Below, piece after piece: positions 5,046-10,221 of a stretch of DNA of 12,561 nucleotides. The stretch lies in the NCBI GenBank assembly GCA_026395855.1, contig JAPLXX010000024.1, positions 1 to 12,561 of the forward strand, given 5' to 3'. Position 1 is the first letter of the stretch. Every line of letters begins with the position of its first letter. The notes beneath the pieces are model-generated. The model saw only the letters and a program-made list of their open reading frames with translations. It ran no database searches and had not been told where the DNA came from. The position numbers were made by a program, and so were the translations under genes. Source of the stretch: Candidatus Pacearchaeota archaeon. GTDB lineage: Archaea; Nanobdellota; Nanobdellia; Pacearchaeales; GW2011-AR1.

Positions 5046-6167
5046 TTACGCAGCTTCTCCAGCGTTTTCTTCTATTTTCTTTTTAAGCCTTTTCCAGATT
5101 AATATTATCAAAAGGATAATTAAGATTAATAGAATTAAGCTTATCAAATACATTATTATTCTGCTGATTATGCTTGTTCCTTTTTTCTCCAGCACTTCAA
5201 AATGCGCGCTGGAAGGTGCAACGCCGTTTGGATATCTTAGCTCAAGCCCGACAACGTATTTTCCAGAAGGAAGAGTTCCTGTGTCAAAGTTCCTGTTTAA
5301 TTCTGTCAGCTTATCAACAAGCAGGGTTTCTGATTTTGTCAGATATATTTTTCCAGAATAGTCTCTTATTGTGAAAAGAAGGGTGACATCAAGCCTTTCA
5401 GGATCTCCCAAAGGGATTAATGTGACCTTTGTTTTTAATTCATCACCCTGCTGAACCTGATAATTTTTGTTTAATACAACTAGATTTGAATCAAACAAAA
5501 GAAGTTTTGTTTTTACATTTAAGGAAACTAGAACTGTTTTTCCACCAATATTAATTGTTCCTGTGAAAATTCCGGGCTCGCTCAAAGCAACAAAAATAAC
5601 TTTAAAATCAACTGTTTGCCCTGCAGGAATTGTGAGGGTTGTATTTTCAAGAATAACATGGCTTTCAAGTGTTGATTTGCTTACTCCGACTGTAACAGAA
5701 CTTGTTCCGTTATTTGTGACTTTTATTGTTCTCTCAGCTGTTGTGTCAATTGCAAGATTAATGTTAAACTCTGTGGGAAAAAGAGTTATCTTTGTGGGCG
5801 TTACTGCGGCGCCACCTCCGCCGCCAGGAGTTTCTCCGCCCCCTGGAACCTCTGTTTGACATGCACTTGAGCAGCCGTCGCCTGAAACAATATTTCCATC
5901 ATCGCAGGTTTCGCCGGTTTCTATAATACTATTTCCGCAAACAGGAACAGAAACCACTGCTCCGGTAATTCCTGAAAAAAATCCTTCAATATACTTGTCT
6001 GTTACAGCTGTCTCATTGCCTCCGCCAGCATTGACAGAAATAATGTCGGCTGAAATTATGGGGGAAAAGAGTGTTATTAATATGAAAAAGAAAATTGTTA
6101 TAATCAAAAATCCCTGGGGGTTGGTATTAAAACTTCCATTTATTGGCTTGTTATCTAAAAACCCCAT
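5046..6167 (-). CDS. Type I membrane surface protein with four-Cys disulfide repeat and Ig-like region
   Basis: Starting at ATG 6167 gives 373 residues; TTG 6182 would add five (MFKKG). An N-terminal hydrophobic segment FLIITIFFFILITLF ends near ISA, a signal peptide or anchor. A DUF4215/Myxococcus-type Cys repeat follows (CGNSIIETGETCDDGN...GDGCSSACQ), four Cys in about 27 residues that should form disulfides outside the cell. A Gly/Pro linker then leads to about 200 residues of beta-rich sequence with NGTSSVTV and IPAGQTVDFKV, resembling NEW3/Ig-like domains. The C-terminus has a 20+ residue hydrophobic helix and a KRLKKKIEE tail, an outside-facing anchored topology. The ligand is unknown. 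It ends the surface cluster. Confidence 0.82.
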   Translation of the reverse strand: MGFLDNKPINGSFNTNPQGFLIITIFFFILITLFSPIISADIISVNAGGGNETAVTDKYIEGFFSGITGAVVSVPVCGNSIIETGETCDDGNIVSGDGCSSACQTEVPGGGETPGGGGGAAVTPTKITLFPTEFNINLAIDTTAERTIKVTNNGTSSVTVGVSKSTLESHVILENTTLTIPAGQTVDFKVIFVALSEPGIFTGTINIGGKTVLVSLNVKTKLLLFDSNLVVLNKNYQVQQGDELKTKVTLIPLGDPERLDVTLLFTIRDYSGKIYLTKSETLLVDKLTELNRNFDTGTLPSGKYVVGLELRYPNGVAPSSAHFEVLEKKGTSIISRIIMYLISLILLILIILLIILIWKRLKKKIEENAGEAA

Positions 6168-6199
6168 ACCTTTTTTAAACAAAAATCATTAATAAAGTT

Positions 6200-6209
6200 A
6201 ATTATAATT
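6200..6209 (-). promoter_or_regulatory. Weak TATA-like element for the four-Cys surface protein gene
   Basis: The symmetric AATTATAATT is centred near 6205, about 23 nt from TTG 6182 and 38 nt from ATG 6167. The spacing leaves the true start open: TTG would be leaderless, while ATG would have a short 5' UTR of roughly 13 nt. Read-through from the upstream gene is also possible. Confidence 0.35.
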
Positions 6210-6234
6210 CAGAGAATAAAAATTTGGTTTGCAA

Positions 6235-6867
6235 TCAATCATAAATAAATCTAAAAGTAGAAACTATTTTATCTATAACAAGAGTCTGGGTGGATAAATT
6301 TTGAATTGATTCACCATAAGAATAAGCTGCAGTATAAAAATGGAAAAGTGTGTTGTTTTTAATAAAATCGATGTCACGCGAACTAATATTAGTATAGCCC
6401 GCATCAGGAACTTTATATGTTCTTTTTACAGCTTTTATACCATCAACATAAATATAAGGGTGTGTAATACAATCGTTTTTATTTCCAGCATAAATCTTGC
6501 ATGTTCTATTTTCAATATTAGTGGAAAGAGAGGGTTCAAAAATCTGAACCACTATAGCTAAATCTTGATGCTCAAATGCTGTTGCTTTTCCTGTTGCAAG
6601 GTCAGGGCTCACAATGGAAAAAGAATATTGATCTTGCATTTGTCGAAAACTTTTTTCAATCCACCCAGGGGGAGTCTTTAATTCAAAACCATATTCTTTA
6701 TTTTGATAAGTTGGCCAATTGTTAGGAATATTGAATACAGGTGATTCTATTGCAGATGAATTAATACCTTTTATTGAATCTCTTTGCTGACTCCATACAA
6801 AAAATATTAGCGCTAAAATCAAAAAAAAGAGAACAGTTGCAAAAACATTTCTTCTTTTTCGTGACAT
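6235..6867 (-). CDS. Membrane-anchored PsbP-like surface protein
   Basis: The 210-residue protein has a basic N-terminus (MSRKRRN), one hydrophobic anchor at about 8-26, and an outside domain. The domain opens with YQNKEYGFELKTPPGW (54-69), the start of PsbP/Mog1-like domains often seen in small surface proteins of DPANN archaea and candidate-phyla bacteria. Late features fit the same fold: VDGIKAVKRTY (141-151) and the closing DKIVSTFRF (199-207). C123 and C133 could form a disulfide. No catalytic motif is visible. It begins 11 nt after the pilin-like gene with no TATA or Shine-Dalgarno site of its own, so it is probably co-transcribed with it. Confidence 0.8.
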   Translation of the reverse strand: MSRKRRNVFATVLFFLILALIFFVWSQQRDSIKGINSSAIESPVFNIPNNWPTYQNKEYGFELKTPPGWIEKSFRQMQDQYSFSIVSPDLATGKATAFEHQDLAIVVQIFEPSLSTNIENRTCKIYAGNKNDCITHPYIYVDGIKAVKRTYKVPDAGYTNISSRDIDFIKNNTLFHFYTAAYSYGESIQNLSTQTLVIDKIVSTFRFIYD

Positions 6868-6878
6868 TTTTAATCAAA

Positions 6879-8606
6879 TCAATGAGCAGCCTGAGTTACT
6901 GTTCCACTTACACAGGCGTTAGCACCGCATAAAAGACTTGGGTCAGAAACATAAGTTCCGGTTTGACCAGCATTCGGTACTGAACCAACAAATCCAATAA
7001 CGCCATTGGGAAAAAGAGGATCACATTGTTGTCCACTATTTGTATCACATTGGCCTCCGGTCCCTGTATATTGATAAGTAGGGGGGGTATTGCAGTTAGC
7101 TACTCTCTGGTCAGATGTACAATCTATAGCTCCACATAAAAGACCAGGAGTAATCCAAGTACCAGTATTGCCACAAGTAACAACCGTTGTAAAACCTGGC
7201 ACCCCATTTGGATAAAGATTGTCACATGGTTGTCCGCTATTTGTATCACATTGACCTACTGCAGGCATTGAGCCAACACCCCCCGATATCTCTGGAGTAC
7301 TGCCACTACTGCAGTCATAATCCCAAGAACCGTCCCCACGATGAGCAGTGAACCAAGCAGTTTGACCCGGGTAAGCATCAGCATTTTGATCATAACAATC
7401 TGTTCCTAAACTACTATTAATCAGAACATATCCTGAATGTGTTGGACCGGTTGCAGAATAAATCATAGTAGTACTATCTCCAGCATAACCATCTTCGTCT
7501 GCATCAGAATAATAAAGATAACCTTGGGTTCGTATAGAAGCACTTGAAGTTTTAATAATATGCGAACCGCTTCCAAGAACTAATTGAAAACCATGTGTAA
7601 CCAATACTGAATTTGCATTTAAGGTTAAATTAACCGCATTTCCTGAAGACCCTAAACTAAGCATCCCGCCCATTAATCCCCCCACAACACCAGGATTTAA
7701 ACTACAATCTTGAGTTATAGTGTAAGGACCATTTTGATTGCTTAAAGGAATTAAAGTATTACAATCAACGGCATCTGTCCACGTTAAAGTTATACTATCA
7801 GTATTTCCTCCAGAATCTGTAGCAGTGATAATAGTTGTATATGTATCAACATGAGTATCTAAGACAATCCAGTTTGCAGACCAGATTTCATTTTCTCCAT
7901 CTTGCCCTATTTTTATAAAAGTTAAATCAGAAGAACTATAATCCAATTCTGTGTGAGAGTTAACATTTGTTATAGTATTCGGAGAATAAACTGTAACTGT
8001 AAATGTTTGCAAATCCCCCAAAGATACGTCAAGAGGGTCAACGACTGCGTTCTTAAACTCTGGATAACCTTCTCCAGAAATAGTATATTCAAGTCTTTCT
8101 ACACCAGAAAATCCATTTTTTGCAAAATTTCCTGTTATTATACCATCTGTTCCCATAGACTTATTTGAAGAAATATCAAATTCGTCTGCAACACCGCCGG
8201 CAGATTCTTTTCCAGAACTCGTCTTATATATAGGAACAACAGAGACTGTCTTTAATGTTGCAGGATTTATCTTTGTTAAAGTTAATGTAAATGTTCTTGT
8301 ATCCAACTGGTCCAAAGAAGCATTTTCTCTTATTATTTCTGAATCTGTTCCATTAGAAAATATAAAATTCATTCCTACAAATTCTCCTTCACCTGCATTT
8401 CTTTTTACTATAACCACTACCACATTTTCTCCTTCAATTTGAACACTTTTTATTTCTAAATCAAGCGTGTAGGTTCCAAGTTCTATCTGTTCTGCTCCTG
8501 AGCGAAGAAGATTTTGAACAACAACCCATATAACTCCAACAGCGACAAGAGTTAAAAGAATAATTATTAACGTAGCAACAATTGTGGACAAACCCCTTTT
8601 TTCCAT
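6879..8606 (-). CDS. Type IV pilin-leader surface protein with MopE-like and Cys-rich repeat domains
   Basis: The 575-residue protein starts MEKRGLSTIVATLIIILLTL, a class III signal (basic tip, Gly5, then a hydrophobic helix to about 31) expected to be cut by an archaeal prepilin peptidase. A pilin-like beta part runs to about 145, then an Ig-like stretch (about 185-278) ending DSGGNTDSITLTW. A Ca/metal-binding-like segment follows: DADEDGY at 368-374 (EF-loop style), GYV (392-394), DCYDQNADAYPG (403-414) and GDGSWDYDC (424-432), a variant of the MopE metal-binding pattern. Two Cys-rich units close it (451-472 and 518-539, both QCDTNSGQ-type). It is far longer than ordinary pilins, so it may be a tip or adhesive subunit. 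Confidence 0.82.
   Translation of the reverse strand: MEKRGLSTIVATLIIILLTLVAVGVIWVVVQNLLRSGAEQIELGTYTLDLEIKSVQIEGENVVVVIVKRNAGEGEFVGMNFIFSNGTDSEIIRENASLDQLDTRTFTLTLTKINPATLKTVSVVPIYKTSSGKESAGGVADEFDISSNKSMGTDGIITGNFAKNGFSGVERLEYTISGEGYPEFKNAVVDPLDVSLGDLQTFTVTVYSPNTITNVNSHTELDYSSSDLTFIKIGQDGENEIWSANWIVLDTHVDTYTTIITATDSGGNTDSITLTWTDAVDCNTLIPLSNQNGPYTITQDCSLNPGVVGGLMGGMLSLGSSGNAVNLTLNANSVLVTHGFQLVLGSGSHIIKTSSASIRTQGYLYYSDADEDGYAGDSTTMIYSATGPTHSGYVLINSSLGTDCYDQNADAYPGQTAWFTAHRGDGSWDYDCSSGSTPEISGGVGSMPAVGQCDTNSGQPCDNLYPNGVPGFTTVVTCGNTGTWITPGLLCGAIDCTSDQRVANCNTPPTYQYTGTGGQCDTNSGQQCDPLFPNGVIGFVGSVPNAGQTGTYVSDPSLLCGANACVSGTVTQAAH
6990..7055 (-). repeat. Cys-rich repeat unit 2 in the pilin-like gene
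   Basis: It encodes residues 518-539 (GQCDTNSGQQCDPLFPNGVIGF), matching unit 1 (residues 451-472) at nearly every position. The sequence that follows has lost the TCGNTG cysteine of unit 1 but keeps LLCGA. Confidence 0.8.
7191..7256 (-). repeat. Cys-rich repeat unit 1 in the pilin-like gene
   Basis: It encodes residues 451-472 (GQCDTNSGQPCDNLYPNGVPGF) and is followed by TCGNTGTW and LLCGAIDC. It pairs with unit 2, 201 bp away. Confidence 0.8.
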
Positions 8607-8628
8607 TCTCTAAAACAGGAATTTAATA

Positions 8629-8637
8629 TTTATAAAG
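8629..8637 (-). promoter_or_regulatory. TATA box of the pilin-like gene
   Basis: The minus strand reads CTTTATAAA, centred at 8633, 27 nt from ATG 8606. This predicts a leaderless transcript that should include the PsbP-like gene. Confidence 0.65.
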
Positions 8638-8664
8638 TTTGTTTTAAGGAAAATTTCCTGTTAA

Positions 8665-10149
8665 TTATCGTACTCTTGGTCTAAACGTAGGGAATCTGGC
8701 TAAACCAGGAACAGTAATTGTACCAATAACATTAGAACTGTTTAAGTTGATTATATTAAATATTGAACTTCCCATTGTAGCATAAATAATTCTATTACCT
8801 TCTGGAGAAATATCCGGATCTAGTTCACTACCAGGTATATTAATTTGTCTTAAATTCCCATTAAAATATTTTATACAAAAATCAAATTCCCCTGATAGAG
8901 TATTGTTTGATCTAAAAAGTATTCCAGAACCATTTGGAAGCCATCTTGGAGCTCCTGATATAAAGGAATCATTTGTGAATACAATTCTGTTTGTTCCGTC
9001 AGTATTTATAATATTAATTTTACCATTATTTTCAAAGGCAATTCTTGTTCCATCTGGAGAAATCCTTGGATCTGCAAGAATATTTCCCGATGGTGCTCTA
9101 TATATCTCGTTAAAACCTGTTCCATCTTCATTTACAATTCCCAAACCAGATATAGTTGAAAGATTAGTATAAATTACGACTAACCTATTTCCATCTGGAA
9201 ACCATGAAGGATTCATTATGCTCCAAGAATTTTGAACCAATCTTCTCTGCCCACTTCCATCTGCATTAGAAATATAAACTGAATAATCAATTCCAGAATT
9301 TTGAAATGCTACCATCTGTCCATCTGGAGACCACGAGGGGGTTATATTCTGAAGCCCACTAGTTAATTTTCTTAAATTTGTTCCATCTAAAAAAATAGTA
9401 TAAACCTGATCTCCTTCTAGGGGAGGATTTCCATTTGTACCAGGGATGATACTTGAAAAAGCAATCTGATCTGGAGAAACTTGGTGATTAAGAACAATCT
9501 GATTTAAAATTCCTGTCGCTGTTCTTGTATTAATTCCTATTGAATAAGGCTTAACAGAATCTCCAGAGAATACTTTTATTTCATTTCCGTTTAAATTTGA
9601 TTGAACTATATTGTCTAAAGAAGTTATGCCGGTAGCTATAACGGGATTATCTTCTGGATTTCTGTCAACAATGCTATCTATAGTTGTTGTAGCTGTATCA
9701 TTTGTGTATATATTGGGAATTCTTCCTGTATATAATACTGAAGCATAATCCGGAACATTAACACAGGTAGTATCTGGTTTCACACCACTAGCTTCCAAAA
9801 CAAAACATGTTTGTCCTTTTTGATTTTGCAGAATTGATTCAGAGTATATATGTCCTGTTATTGTCCTTGTGTTTATCAGATTTCCGTTATGCAGAGTTTT
9901 TCTTGTTGCAGAAGCCAAATTTTCCAATGTTGCTGTGTAATTTATGCCAACATCCCCGACAAGAGCAGCTGTCTGAGAAAAACCTTGTTCTGGTTTGTTA
10001 GGATCACAGCATGCAGAAAGACCTAAAAGAGCAGATGCTCCCACAATCCTACCTAAATGCTTTTTAGAATACCTTAAAACTCTTCCGGCTCTTGCTAATT
10101 CCTGACAGACATCGCTTTTCTTTATCCTCTGTATTAGCGAATTTTCCAT
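8665..10149 (-). CDS. Predicted lipoprotein with TolB/PD40-type beta-propeller
   Basis: The 494-residue protein has a long basic N-terminus, a short hydrophobic run (GRIVGASALLG, 33-43) and a lipobox LSAC at 44-47, so Cys47 could be lipidated and hold the protein on the outer face of the membrane. About 180 residues of Thr/Ile-rich beta sequence follow. The C-terminal half has six TolB/WD40-like blades with repeated SPDG-type turns: VSPD (224), WSPDG (273), WFPDG (316), ISPDG (363), WLPNG (403) and ISPEG (448), most followed by a DGT/DGS turn. Such propellers usually bind other proteins or glycans. TATA centred 26 nt upstream supports ATG 10149, so the long tip before the lipobox seems real. 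No catalytic residues are evident. Confidence 0.82.
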   Translation of the reverse strand: MENSLIQRIKKSDVCQELARAGRVLRYSKKHLGRIVGASALLGLSACCDPNKPEQGFSQTAALVGDVGINYTATLENLASATRKTLHNGNLINTRTITGHIYSESILQNQKGQTCFVLEASGVKPDTTCVNVPDYASVLYTGRIPNIYTNDTATTTIDSIVDRNPEDNPVIATGITSLDNIVQSNLNGNEIKVFSGDSVKPYSIGINTRTATGILNQIVLNHQVSPDQIAFSSIIPGTNGNPPLEGDQVYTIFLDGTNLRKLTSGLQNITPSWSPDGQMVAFQNSGIDYSVYISNADGSGQRRLVQNSWSIMNPSWFPDGNRLVVIYTNLSTISGLGIVNEDGTGFNEIYRAPSGNILADPRISPDGTRIAFENNGKINIINTDGTNRIVFTNDSFISGAPRWLPNGSGILFRSNNTLSGEFDFCIKYFNGNLRQINIPGSELDPDISPEGNRIIYATMGSSIFNIINLNSSNVIGTITVPGLARFPTFRPRVR

Positions 10150-10170
10150 AATAATTCTTAGTCTTTGAAA

Positions 10171-10179
10171 TTTATAAGC
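10171..10179 (-). promoter_or_regulatory. TATA box of the propeller lipoprotein gene
   Basis: The minus strand reads GCTTATAAA, centred at 10175, 26 nt upstream of ATG 10149. It separates this gene's transcription from the fibre-like gene upstream, whose T-rich 3' flank (on the minus strand) lies at about 10185-10221. Confidence 0.65.
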
Positions 10180-10221
10180 TTTGTGGTTTTGTTGTCACTT
10201 AAAAGGAGAAATAAAAGGGAG

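Noticed and set aside
5467..5859. Plus-strand open frame of 130 codons
   Set aside because: It lies opposite the four-Cys surface protein. The minus-strand product has a clear signal, Cys repeat and anchor, while the plus-strand product has a Pro run mirroring the Gly linker.
6168..6182. TTG start at 6182 for the four-Cys surface protein
   Set aside because: ATG at 6167 is available 15 nt downstream and keeps the signal segment. TTG remains possible because the weak TATA spacing fits it better.
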